Shown one piece after another: positions 9,601-18,621 of a stretch of DNA of 64,000 nucleotides. The notes below the pieces were generated by a model. That model saw nothing but the letters and a program-made list of their open reading frames with translations. It was not told the DNA's origin and made no database searches. Within the stretch, counting starts at the first letter, position 1; each line of letters starts with the position of its first letter. Location of the stretch: NCBI GenBank assembly GCA_017935675.1, contig JAGBHE010000071.1:112467-176466 (forward strand), in the 5' to 3' direction. A program made the translations under genes and the position numbers. The stretch is from Clostridia bacterium. Its GTDB lineage: Bacteria > Bacillota > Clostridia > UBA1381.

Positions 9601-9917
9601 GTCCCGAGTATCATCGACGCCGCATTTGTAATTGTTTCACCGTCTTTTAATGATGCATCAAAATTCAAATAACGGTTTCCGTTGCTGCTTCCGTTTATCC
9701 GCGCCGAAACATTTACCTTTGAACCCTCGCTGCCTCTCGCTTCCATTCTGCTCCAATGTCCCGGATCATATGATAACAAATCTGTATTTAAAGCTACCTT
9801 ATCAAATGTTTCCTCATATAATATTTCACCGTCCTGAACTTCCGCTTTTGCAATGTTAAAACCGGTCAATGAAGCAACAAGTGATAATACCGTAATTAAT
9901 GATAATATTTTCTTCAT
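6609..9917 (-). CDS. Secreted sialate-O-acetylesterase-type (SASA) carbohydrate esterase with jelly-roll modules
   Basis: 1,102 residues with a signal peptide (MKKILSLITVLSLVASLTGF). Two concanavalin-like beta-sandwich modules occupy about 28-280 and 285-550. A small beta module ending KAFLFDLNTLKPL follows (about 555-640), then a SASA/SGNH esterase domain (about 645-1102). The nucleophile motif GEVWMLSGQSNMAF is near residue 735, the family block GMLWYQGEGNA near 887, and DIHF, supplying the Asp/His partners, near 974. These enzymes remove O-acetyl groups from polysaccharides (CE20 and related families); the name does not imply sialic acid as substrate. It is the last gene of the locus 1 operon, 64 bases after the lyase gene, so it probably deacetylates the polymer attacked by the two lyases. 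GGAGG lies 11 bases before the ATG. Confidence 0.88.
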   Translation of the reverse strand: MKKILSLITVLSLVASLTGFNIAKAEVQDGEILYEETFDKVALNTDLLSYDPGHWSRMEARGSEGSKVNVSARINGSSNGNRYLNFDASLKDGETITNAASMILGTNALTSFGLGQDEDFTLSYDFMNKSYNEKTMYNASTKKTTEYFQSISGSNNYSDNATSQMYWYHKAAANNKTMIFTHSSQLTNLIAACGDSSRTIAASTLYTGGWNSIQYVVHASTEAKKGYCEVYLNGLYIGSLGFRNGDFARYLVFNINFNQGICEGGYYLDNIVLRKGAYEKQDTAKYCTVNNLTTGFDEVSNVPKGNSSVISMPHLNQPSSSFVCGNTSDYVSIKSENCAFGGDSNNKALHITNEPVPSGVSVSKDTYLGFSFEGTGLKSTSKTYDSGDSQMISFDFAFDENAGPIALTAGRLYADDYTVSSATKVKNLVLITQNSIKFLGGKNVYTFKKQLDTETWYNIKILFTTGSADDFNSVTIYLTREDGTVETYTDHLSAYSDVVNNNTLFHGMQQFWLHYDYGTYADGSYGVWYDNVSVKTFIGGNKYSHQAEGKDDGIVLSVDKETNIVTGTVDYDMTHSNVALILAGYDPSGRLDRVDVDQCTAASGKHTFTASLKGEINYTIKAFLFDLNTLKPLMERADYKMFTKCNLTLPSIYSSNAIVQQEKAFPVWGKATTGTTVTVDIDGNTYNSTADEYGNWSVTADPIYAAGNPHTIVVSDGISTKTLNDVLAGEVWMLSGQSNMAFRLNRTIGETGLSQSEYDKEIADRGTNDNLRVFSQSLAGSEEISFDVNNGVWKKMNSVSVGGDYYAVAYWFAQKLYEELGVPVGVLNCAYSGAPIQAFISQKTFLNGSYPDQANYYSDKEPDCRSASRLYNKMISPVIRYGMRGMLWYQGEGNAKAYEMYKSLQTEMVASYREANGSTPSEFPFYFAQLSAFSDKGTGNSKYYPYMREAQYETLSMIPNSEMIVTMDVGEENDIHFKKKAEVGNRFANAVLNKTYNMSEFSYEYPVVDSYSISGNTFNLVFKSVYDALKVKDGDIKLAGFKLCGSDGVYYDAEAVITSANTISVTSQNVSEPTGIRYGFEDYAYVNLFNSENQPAMPFRIE

Positions 9918-9981
9918 TATTATTTATTCCTCCATTTGCTTATCATACGGCAGATGCGTTTTTGCATCTGCCGCATAGTTA

Positions 9982-12900
9982 TTACATACTCCGCTTATTA
10001 CCGTAAGGTTTTAATGTTGACAAATCCATTATAAATGCCGTTATGGTTTCGTTTTGGTCCGTTGTTTCATTTCCGAAAATAAAACTCGACATATCAGCTC
10101 TGTCTATAATATTTGCTTTTACAAGCTTACCGCCGGCGTATTTCGCCAAAATAAGCTTTGCACCTTCTTCATAACACAATACATATGCATTCACATTGTT
10201 TCCCGATTTTGAAAGATAAACTTCATTTTCCTCGCAAACCACAAATGTATAATCTGCTGTTATACCTGATTTTGATATTTCAAGAACCCCTCCGTCCAAA
10301 ACAGAAGAAGTCTTTTGCGTCTTTGCCGCATCTGTATATACGCCGGACACAGTTCCGTCAAAGCTCAGATAATCAACAAGATCCGAAGTAATTAATCCCG
10401 AAGGCAAATATATTTGATTTCCGGAAACAAACGCGTCTTCGCTGCTGCTCGTCACTTCAGGACTTTCTCCGGCAAAATATTTACCTGTATAAATATCAAT
10501 ATCATCTACAATTACTTCGTCATATGAAACAAGATCAACTCTGTTTACAAACTGGATTGGATATCTGAACAATGTATATTCGTCGCCCGAAGCATATTCA
10601 TCATTTATATAAATTTTAAATGTTGACGTGCCCGGGTAAAATATCATTGTTACCTTATACCACTTGTTGGGTTCATAATCCATAATAGGATATTCGCTGT
10701 TCTTTCCGTAAATTTTTCCGTCCGTATCAAAGTAAACACCTGTTAAACCTCTCTTATAGGGTGTACCTGATGTCTGACAGTGCAGCGTATCGGCAAAGCT
10801 GTAATATCTTAATTCAAATTTTGAATCAGCCCTTACAGGCATTACGGAAATATTGGTTATCACAGGCTGATATGTTGAATAGCTTCCGAAGGTTGTTGTT
10901 TCGTCAAACAATTTTATTTGTGCCGAACCGGACGGCGCCGTACCTGTCTTTGAAAGCTTTATGCTTTCGTTATTATTGCCCCTTACATTTACGCCTTGTT
11001 TTTCAAGATTTGAATCAACCGTCATATCAGCGCTGCTTGCATCGCTTATTGCCTTCAGCTGTGAATTTTCCGCAATATGAACATAATACAAATTATTATT
11101 TTGTGATTTTAATTCTATATACTTTCCTATTGCACTTTCTGTTTCAGCTGCCTCATTTCCCGAAGCGTCTCTCACAACATATTGCTTTACATCTGACATG
11201 TTGAAATTTGAAATAACATCCTTAACAGTATCCGATCCGCAGGCATATACGGTTCCGCGCTGAGCTGATTTCTCCGGTGAGCTAATTAATATATCAACCG
11301 AATCAATACTTCTTTTTGCCTTTGCACCGTTAAGATAATTTTTAAGCTTTAAATTATCGTAATAGATGCCCTTGCTTACATTCCAGCCTTTATAATTCAC
11401 CTGAAGCCACAATTCCGAAAATCCCATAAACTGCATATAATCATTTGTTCCGCCTGAATTAACCTTCTCCCTGTATGCTTCCAGCGGGAAATCTTCAATT
11501 ACCGTACCCTCCGCGGAATCCTTTGCCGCAATGCCGTTTATATATATGCTTATTGTGTTATAAGTTGATATTCCGTCTCCGGCAGTAATAACTGCTCTCA
11601 GTCTGTACCAGTTTCCGGGAATAAGTGCAGGCGTATTTGTAAACACGTATTTGTCACCCAATAATGAAATCCTGTCAGGAGATACTTTTATAAAATTAAG
11701 GATTTTGTGCGCCGAATAGTTTTCATCAAACAGCCTTGCTGTTATTCCAAGCGGTGCCGCCACTTCATCATATGCGAAATCAATTGCAAATTCCGTCGAA
11801 TCCCCGGCTTTTATGAGCTTTCCGCTGTAATCAGTAGCAAACTTCATATATGAATCATAAGATGACGGAGCGCCGGATAGCCCCGTATTATTGTGCCAGT
11901 AAACTGCCTTATCATCCGCTCCCTTACCTTTATTGCCGGTCACGGTTTCCACCGTAACATATTGTGAATCATTTGCACCGGCTGCATTTATTCCTTGATA
12001 GTAAGGCATTTTTGAAATGTCGGCACTGCCGTTTTCTTCTGCAATCATATCTGAAAAATCCGTATCAATTACGCTTACGCAGGCATTGTTCGCAAAATCC
12101 TGTTTTTGATATCCGCCCTTGTAAAGTGCAATATCATCTATTAACAGCTTTGCCTCCTTATCACCTGCGGCAATACCTATGTTGAATACCGCCTTGTTCA
12201 TGAAATCATCATTTCTGTTCTTTACCGTGCATGAATATGATCCGTTAATATATAAATCCGCCGTACTTTCTTTTGCTGCCTGGGAACGGTGAACAACCCA
12301 TTCAATATCATTCCATGCACCGGGATATAATTTAACGTTGCTTACAGGTGCGGTTACCTTGGCATCGTTATGAACATACGGGATTGATACTCTGTTCTTT
12401 ACCTGCGAATAAATATAAGCTGCTTTACCCTGATTCTTTGATGTACTTAATCCTAAGAAATACTGTACGCCTTTATTATCAGTTTCGGATAACGGGTCCA
12501 TTTTTACCCTGTAAGACAAAGAATAATCATCAGAGTCTTGTATTCCGTAGTTTGAAACGTCTTTTGTTGACAGAATATAGTCAGCGCCCGATGTGCTTGC
12601 ACCATTAAGCGAATCCGAAATCCTCATGGCAAGAACATTGTTTCCGCCTATGCTTTCTATATCGGCATTTGCAGGATATGCCGCTCTGTTCGATGCATTA
12701 TAATCCCATTCATTTGCACAGTCCTCAAAGGTATTGCAGTCTTCAAAATTTTGCGACCATACCTTTTCCCTGACGCTGTCTATTTTTTCGTCAATTCTTC
12801 TTGTATCAATCTCACCGATTGTCTGAGACATTCTTACAGTTATATTCACATCACTACCCGTAAATTCAACCGCAATTTTTTTAACGTTCTCAGGATACAA

Positions 12901-15894
12901 ATCTCCCGAAACCTTCGGAGATGACGGCATGGGCACGGAATCCATTATACTCACATCTGAGCTTGAAGCACCGTCAACATCAATTTGAACATATAAGGTT
13001 TTTCCGTTCTTCTCAAGTCTGACAAGCCTTTGATTTTCCACAATTGCTTCAGCGTCTGTGTTCATAAACCAATAACCGGATTTTTGCGTTGAAAAACTCA
13101 TTTCATCTCTTACCGTCAGCGTCTTATATTCATCGGTTATGAAAAAGGCTCTTCTTAACATCCTTGCATCGTCATACAAACCGGTCATATTATAGACCGC
13201 ATATGCTCCGCCTTCTATAATTCCGTTTGCAGTAATCTCCGCAAATGAATTCGGCTTTTGTGAAAAATACTGATCCGGCGAAATCGTAAGTGTATTGTGT
13301 GCCTCTGTTCTGCCGGTATAACGGGAAACAAGCGAGCCCACGCTGTAATCACCTGTACCAACTTCTCTTGCCCATTCCTCACCGCCGCACTCAAACACAA
13401 AGTTTCCTCCGTCATTATGTTGGTGGTAAATGGTTGTAGGTCCTCCGCTTGCAGCAAAGAACATTGCATTCGGATCACTGTAATTTTCGTGAACTGTAAA
13501 TGATTCGTTTCCTTTGCTTACTTTTACATTCGGAAGATTTGATAAATCCTCTTTTGAAGCGTCCCGGCTATAATACAATAAATCAAGGGGACCCGCATCC
13601 GCACTCATCATTCTTCCGTATTTCGGCCTTAAATTACTGTCGAGCTTTATTCTTCTCATAAATGCGACATCATTCTGATTCATTTTGCTTGCAAAATATG
13701 AATAAGCTTCCGTTGACCAGAACTGTGTGACACTGTCTGAATCATCTCCGTATGCAAAACGGCAATGCGCTCCCTGAAAGCTTATTAAATTGCGCATCTG
13801 CTCTTTTCTTCCGACTCCTGAAAGCATATTGAAGTCATCACCGTATATGCTCTCCACGGCTCCTATCGAATATGCTAAATCCGATAGGATTGTCCTCCAG
13901 TAACGCTGACCTTCCAACCATTCTCCCGTGTCAAATCCCCACATTACAAATTCCATTGCTCTCATGGCATTTGAAAGCGCTTCAAAACACAAATCGGGAT
14001 TTGCTTCTGCCGCCGCCAGTGCAGATATAATTACACCGCTGTTTGCATAAGCTCCGTAGTTTGACTTCCATCTCGGAAATACATTACCCGAATTAAATCC
14101 GCCGCCGTAAAACTTATCCTTTGCCAATATATTTGACGGAAGTCCCGAATAATAGGCTCTGTTCAGCGGTTCAATCTCTAATTTTACAATAGCTTCGGAA
14201 ACAACCCTGCGCTGCTGTTCGGTCATGTAATTATATAACCAGTCGTATCCGTACGCAAGTCCGCTGCTCCACATTCCCGAATCTATTATATGCTGATAAT
14301 TAAAATCGGGGAATGACGCAACCGACATTATATCCTGCATTGCACGCTGTGCATAAGCTTCGTCATTTGTCAGCAGATATGCAAACGCCAGCTTCTTTAC
14401 TCTTGTTTCAAACTTTTCCGCCACCTCATTTGACTTGTCGCTGCCTGCATTATTAAACGAATATGTAACTACATCTTCGTTAATTACATTATCAGCTGAA
14501 GCGATCACAGCCGATACAAGAGAATTATAATACGCGTCCGTGTTCTTTAACGAGTTTATTTCATTGATTTTTTCTTCATTGACCAACAATCTCGGGTGCT
14601 TTTGACCGTTATTTGTCAATGAATTAAAATTATCCTTTAACATTTCGGGTGTAGGCCTGTCATAAAGCAAATACCAATTTATTAACTGTAAATCCGATAA
14701 TGTATCTGCATATCCCGAAAAATACAAATCATCATAAGCAAAATTATTTGAATTTGAATCCTGCCAATCAGGCATTTCATCATTCAGATTATATCTGATT
14801 TCAGAATTGCTTACCAAAACCATGCCCTTTTTATCATTAAGAGCTTTATATCCCAGCGCCTCCGATGCCTCTGAAGGATCTATATATATTATTCCGTTTT
14901 CATGCTTTACCTTTTCAAGTTTTTTACTGATTGAGTTATATGAAATTATGTCGTTATCTACACCGGCATTTATTCCCAAGGCTTCATTAAAATCTTCTAA
15001 TGATACAAACAGATTACCGTTTTCATTAATCGCATCTTTAGCTAAGTTATGCTTTTCCCCGTTTTTAAAATATACATTTGAATAACCGTGAAATGCCGTT
15101 ACATAACCTGAAAGCAATCCCTTGCTTTCGCTGTCCGGAACAAACACATTTGTTTTTTGAACAGCTCCGTCTGCCGGGGCCTTTTCATAACCCGTTACCT
15201 CAATGTTTCTTAAGTATGCCTCTCCTTCTCCCTGACTCAAGCCGCCCATAAGTATCATTACGCTTGAAAGATCTGTTATATCCTTATAGGTCTTTGAAAA
15301 AGCAAGCGCACCGTCAATATACATTTCATATGCACCGGTTTCGAGATTTACAAGTGTATAGTATTTGTGCCATTCGTTTAACGTAACATTTGTCTTTTTG
15401 ACATTACCGGGATTATCCTTCATATCCGTACCCAAAAACGCCGATGTTCTGTATGTTTTTGAGTTGCCCTTAATATTAAATAATTCAATATATGTACTTG
15501 CCTTCAATATCTTAAATTCAGCACTTAACTTGAAATATTTATATCGTTTGGCATTTTTAAATTCTCCCGTTCTCTTTGTTGTATCAACCGTAAAACTACA
15601 ATTAGTACCGGCTTTATTGGAGAGCCTGATTTCATTTGTTTTATCGGGATTTGTATAATCAAACGGTCCTGCCTCTGCTTCATTTGAATTCAGATTTTCA
15701 GTTACCAAAGAATAATTTCTGTAATTTGAATTGATATAATTGCTGTTAAAGTATGTAAAATCACCTATATCCTGTTCAACACTGTAATTTACGTTTTCTG
15801 CATACGAAACAGGAACTGCTAAGGAAATCAGCATTGATATCGCAGAAATACTGCTTATGGCTTTCTTTAAAAACTTTCCCATTAATTTGTTCAT
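9982..15894 (-). CDS. Large secreted heparinase-II-like polysaccharide lyase, multimodular
   Basis: 1,970 residues with a signal peptide ending near SYA. Domains in order: concanavalin-like sandwich (about 35-250), a copper-amine-oxidase-N-like small domain (255-385), a DUF4962/heparinase-II-like alpha-toroid (430-760) and beta-sandwich (800-1050), two jelly-roll modules matching those of the esterase at 6609 (1075-1590), a further beta domain, and the C-terminal module ending TAFIMDLSTLKPYG. Candidate catalytic residues are Asn in SNYGAYANSG (about 612), Tyr in EGQRYW (662) and His in YHQHNDGGNF (826), with a later His in EAHNTL. The HxH motif is intact, so the enzyme is probably active, cleaving a uronic-acid glycan by beta-elimination. 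No SLH domain is present. It is a diverged paralogue of the gene at 18618. The ATG at 15894 abuts its ribosome site, so the ATG at codon 5 is also possible. Confidence 0.85.
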   Translation of the reverse strand: MNKLMGKFLKKAISSISAISMLISLAVPVSYAENVNYSVEQDIGDFTYFNSNYINSNYRNYSLVTENLNSNEAEAGPFDYTNPDKTNEIRLSNKAGTNCSFTVDTTKRTGEFKNAKRYKYFKLSAEFKILKASTYIELFNIKGNSKTYRTSAFLGTDMKDNPGNVKKTNVTLNEWHKYYTLVNLETGAYEMYIDGALAFSKTYKDITDLSSVMILMGGLSQGEGEAYLRNIEVTGYEKAPADGAVQKTNVFVPDSESKGLLSGYVTAFHGYSNVYFKNGEKHNLAKDAINENGNLFVSLEDFNEALGINAGVDNDIISYNSISKKLEKVKHENGIIYIDPSEASEALGYKALNDKKGMVLVSNSEIRYNLNDEMPDWQDSNSNNFAYDDLYFSGYADTLSDLQLINWYLLYDRPTPEMLKDNFNSLTNNGQKHPRLLVNEEKINEINSLKNTDAYYNSLVSAVIASADNVINEDVVTYSFNNAGSDKSNEVAEKFETRVKKLAFAYLLTNDEAYAQRAMQDIMSVASFPDFNYQHIIDSGMWSSGLAYGYDWLYNYMTEQQRRVVSEAIVKLEIEPLNRAYYSGLPSNILAKDKFYGGGFNSGNVFPRWKSNYGAYANSGVIISALAAAEANPDLCFEALSNAMRAMEFVMWGFDTGEWLEGQRYWRTILSDLAYSIGAVESIYGDDFNMLSGVGRKEQMRNLISFQGAHCRFAYGDDSDSVTQFWSTEAYSYFASKMNQNDVAFMRRIKLDSNLRPKYGRMMSADAGPLDLLYYSRDASKEDLSNLPNVKVSKGNESFTVHENYSDPNAMFFAASGGPTTIYHQHNDGGNFVFECGGEEWAREVGTGDYSVGSLVSRYTGRTEAHNTLTISPDQYFSQKPNSFAEITANGIIEGGAYAVYNMTGLYDDARMLRRAFFITDEYKTLTVRDEMSFSTQKSGYWFMNTDAEAIVENQRLVRLEKNGKTLYVQIDVDGASSSDVSIMDSVPMPSSPKVSGDLYPENVKKIAVEFTGSDVNITVRMSQTIGEIDTRRIDEKIDSVREKVWSQNFEDCNTFEDCANEWDYNASNRAAYPANADIESIGGNNVLAMRISDSLNGASTSGADYILSTKDVSNYGIQDSDDYSLSYRVKMDPLSETDNKGVQYFLGLSTSKNQGKAAYIYSQVKNRVSIPYVHNDAKVTAPVSNVKLYPGAWNDIEWVVHRSQAAKESTADLYINGSYSCTVKNRNDDFMNKAVFNIGIAAGDKEAKLLIDDIALYKGGYQKQDFANNACVSVIDTDFSDMIAEENGSADISKMPYYQGINAAGANDSQYVTVETVTGNKGKGADDKAVYWHNNTGLSGAPSSYDSYMKFATDYSGKLIKAGDSTEFAIDFAYDEVAAPLGITARLFDENYSAHKILNFIKVSPDRISLLGDKYVFTNTPALIPGNWYRLRAVITAGDGISTYNTISIYINGIAAKDSAEGTVIEDFPLEAYREKVNSGGTNDYMQFMGFSELWLQVNYKGWNVSKGIYYDNLKLKNYLNGAKAKRSIDSVDILISSPEKSAQRGTVYACGSDTVKDVISNFNMSDVKQYVVRDASGNEAAETESAIGKYIELKSQNNNLYYVHIAENSQLKAISDASSADMTVDSNLEKQGVNVRGNNNESIKLSKTGTAPSGSAQIKLFDETTTFGSYSTYQPVITNISVMPVRADSKFELRYYSFADTLHCQTSGTPYKRGLTGVYFDTDGKIYGKNSEYPIMDYEPNKWYKVTMIFYPGTSTFKIYINDEYASGDEYTLFRYPIQFVNRVDLVSYDEVIVDDIDIYTGKYFAGESPEVTSSSEDAFVSGNQIYLPSGLITSDLVDYLSFDGTVSGVYTDAAKTQKTSSVLDGGVLEISKSGITADYTFVVCEENEVYLSKSGNNVNAYVLCYEEGAKLILAKYAGGKLVKANIIDRADMSSFIFGNETTDQNETITAFIMDLSTLKPYGNKRSM

Positions 15895-15912
15895 TCCTTT
15901 CTGAATATATTA

Positions 15913-18621
15913 TCAGTAACTATAAATTTGATTTGAAATTAAATGCGGCTTTGACAAAGAATCAACAACATACAGTTCAATTCTCTTATTCATCATATTA
16001 TCAAATTCAATTTCCTTTATAGCCCTTGAATTTCCGGCTATACTGCATTCTAAAGCCTTCATAGAGCAAAAATCATTGTTCTCGTATATTCCGGCTAAAA
16101 TATAACAATGCCCGGTATCATAGTCATTGTTCACTAAGCTCACATCAGCATGAACAATGCCGGAATCAACTGTAAATTCCACGTCCTCGACAGATAATGC
16201 GCCGCTGTTTGTAACAAACTCATACAAAACATTTATTCCGATAATTTCAGATTCGGATATGCGTGTATCGGAATTTATTACCGCCGTATATTTTGTATTT
16301 TTTGATAAATTGTCATTCAGCTTCAGCGTGATTGTATTTTCCGTGCTGTTATAAACAGGCGTAATTGATACATTCCTTCCGTTTTCATCAATTAAATTTA
16401 TATGGTTATAATCAATATCACCTTCGTAAATTGATCCTGAAAGGTATAATATAATATTTTTTGTATCATAGCTTACCTTAACAGGCGATTTTTGCACATC
16501 ATCTTCTATATCGGTTATGTACGGTGCATACTCAAAGCCGTTTAATTCAAAATTATCCAAAGCGATTGAACAGGGCGTATCGTTTAAAACAGGGCTGTAA
16601 AATCTAAATTGCTGAGGCGTACCGTATTTGGAAATATATTCACCTGTGTCAAATGTTTCTTCGGCAAACAATTCATTATTGATGTATATCCTCATTTTGT
16701 TTTCGGTTGAATTCAATTCAAAGTCAATATGATACCATTTTTCTGTATCGTACTGAAATTTTTTGCCGTTTACGTTAAAATTGCTTTGCAGATTCATAAA
16801 AACAACCGTTGTTCCGCCGGTAAACCTTACACCCATATTAACGCAGTTCTTAGCTCCGTCCTTCGGTCTTTCAATTACATTTACATCATAACTGAGTACA
16901 AAGTTTGAATACCCTTGAAGCGGATATTGGCAATATGAATACTGACCGTCCGTAAATTCACCGTTATGCTCATTTACGCCCATTAAAAGACTTGTTCCGT
17001 GCTCGGCGTCAACACTGCCCGGCTTACAAAAACCACGCTGTTCACTGTAATTCATACCCGATTTAAAATATCCCGGTTTATCTGAGACAAACTCATTATC
17101 CTCAAACAATAAATTCTTAAAGCTTTTTATTACGGATATGTCTGCACTCTTTTCACCCATCTTATTATATAAATCAAAAGCCTTTAAAGTAATTGTGAAC
17201 CTGCCTATACCAAGCTCTGAAACGTCATACACAAGCTCCGGTCCGGACGTGCTTGCAATCAAGCTGCCGTTCTTGTAAAGCTCCAGCTTCTCTATACCGT
17301 CGCTGTCGTTTGCAGCAGCTTTTATAATACATTCATTGTTCAAATCAAAAACCGCATTGTTGTCAATACCTTCAAATATTATATCCGGCGCGCTGTTTTC
17401 AGCTACATTCACATCAATTACATTGGATTTTACTTTTATACCGCTTTTTAAATACATAACTGCATAAATCTCATGCTGTCCCGGATTCAAATACAAGGAG
17501 TAATCAAATTCATTTTCAAGTATTTCAGCTGCTTTTTCATTATCGGCATAAATCATTACATACTCAAGCTGCTCGTCCACAGCGGCACTTACATGAATTT
17601 GTGTTTCCATACCCTCGTATATTTCATTATCATTTATTAAAGATATTTCAATTTTACATGAATCGGGGTCGTATTCATCGGAAACCACCGAAAAAGCCGG
17701 CTCGATTATTTTTGATGCCTGATTATTGAATACATCTTTAATATCAGATATTTCAATTTTGTATTGACAGCCTTCTTCAAAGCCTTCAACCGGAATAAAT
17801 GCAAGTACCTTATTGTCGTACCGGATGTTAAAATCAATCTCTGCGCCGTCCTTAAGAATTTTATAATTATCCTTTTCACGTGAATCTGTACTCGGGTATC
17901 CGTCAAAATAAATTTTAAACTCATTTATTTCAGACACCTTAAATACGTTCTGTTCATCTGCGTCAGAATACATTATAACCTCATTTGCTTCTGTACATCT
18001 TAAGTAATCAAAATACCACTGTGAATCGGCACTCACCCTTGTACTCAAAGAATTCTTCAGGTCTATACTCAGCTTTTCTTTGTTGAGCACAGCAAAATCC
18101 GAGACCGTATCCAAATATACCTGTTTTCCGTTTACTTCCGCATAAGCCTTATTTTCATTCATTGCGAGGACAAATGAAACCTCATAATTGTCAGCTGCTT
18201 CTATCGGAGTTTCCTTTCCGAAAAATGAAAATACCCCATCGGCTTTAATCTCCATAAGCTCATACACTACAAATCCGTTATCATCAACCAAGCTGACAGT
18301 TCGCGAAATCTTCTCATTGTCACCGTAAAAACGCATTTTCAAATCCAGCGCCAAATAATCGCTGCTTGCTTTAAACTCTGCCGTCCTGACTTCACTTTTT
18401 GCCTTGGCAGCTTTGCCGGTTGTATCAAAATTAACAGACAGCTCACCGTCATTTACCTCCATAACGGAATTTGAATTGCTTGCAGTAAAGGTTTGCCAGT
18501 CCTCCGGGAATATATCAAACTCACTTTCAATCAGGGATGTATTGCTTACTGCCGCTGCAGGAATTATATTTCCGGCAGCAATGCAAGCAGCACATAATAT
18601 TGTACACCATGTTTTTTTCAC
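15913..18621 (-). CDS. Secreted multidomain beta-sandwich protein, putative glycan-binding
   Basis: 902 residues with a signal peptide (MKKTWCTILCAACIAAG...AAA). It contains an N-terminal jelly-roll-like region (about 25-210), Ig-like segments (including a bacterial Ig block with IEKLELYKNGSLIAST near 440-510), a second concanavalin-like module (about 530-710), an SbsA-like Ig domain (SPVKVSYDTKNIILYLSG..., about 725-815) and a C-terminal module related to those of its neighbours. I see no catalytic motif. The start is GTG at 18621 with AAGGAGGTG upstream, and it overlaps the stop of the preceding lyase gene by four bases (GTGA), implying translational coupling. Lying between the two lyase paralogues, it may bind the substrate or organise the secreted enzymes; that role is inferred only. 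Confidence 0.72.
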   Translation of the reverse strand: MKKTWCTILCAACIAAGNIIPAAAVSNTSLIESEFDIFPEDWQTFTASNSNSVMEVNDGELSVNFDTTGKAAKAKSEVRTAEFKASSDYLALDLKMRFYGDNEKISRTVSLVDDNGFVVYELMEIKADGVFSFFGKETPIEAADNYEVSFVLAMNENKAYAEVNGKQVYLDTVSDFAVLNKEKLSIDLKNSLSTRVSADSQWYFDYLRCTEANEVIMYSDADEQNVFKVSEINEFKIYFDGYPSTDSREKDNYKILKDGAEIDFNIRYDNKVLAFIPVEGFEEGCQYKIEISDIKDVFNNQASKIIEPAFSVVSDEYDPDSCKIEISLINDNEIYEGMETQIHVSAAVDEQLEYVMIYADNEKAAEILENEFDYSLYLNPGQHEIYAVMYLKSGIKVKSNVIDVNVAENSAPDIIFEGIDNNAVFDLNNECIIKAAANDSDGIEKLELYKNGSLIASTSGPELVYDVSELGIGRFTITLKAFDLYNKMGEKSADISVIKSFKNLLFEDNEFVSDKPGYFKSGMNYSEQRGFCKPGSVDAEHGTSLLMGVNEHNGEFTDGQYSYCQYPLQGYSNFVLSYDVNVIERPKDGAKNCVNMGVRFTGGTTVVFMNLQSNFNVNGKKFQYDTEKWYHIDFELNSTENKMRIYINNELFAEETFDTGEYISKYGTPQQFRFYSPVLNDTPCSIALDNFELNGFEYAPYITDIEDDVQKSPVKVSYDTKNIILYLSGSIYEGDIDYNHINLIDENGRNVSITPVYNSTENTITLKLNDNLSKNTKYTAVINSDTRISESEIIGINVLYEFVTNSGALSVEDVEFTVDSGIVHADVSLVNNDYDTGHCYILAGIYENNDFCSMKALECSIAGNSRAIKEIEFDNMMNKRIELYVVDSLSKPHLISNQIYSY

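Noticed and set aside
6609..9917. Sialic acid as the esterase substrate
   Set aside because: The SASA domain name is historical, and no neuraminidase or sialic-acid catabolic gene is present. The neighbours point to uronic-acid glycans.
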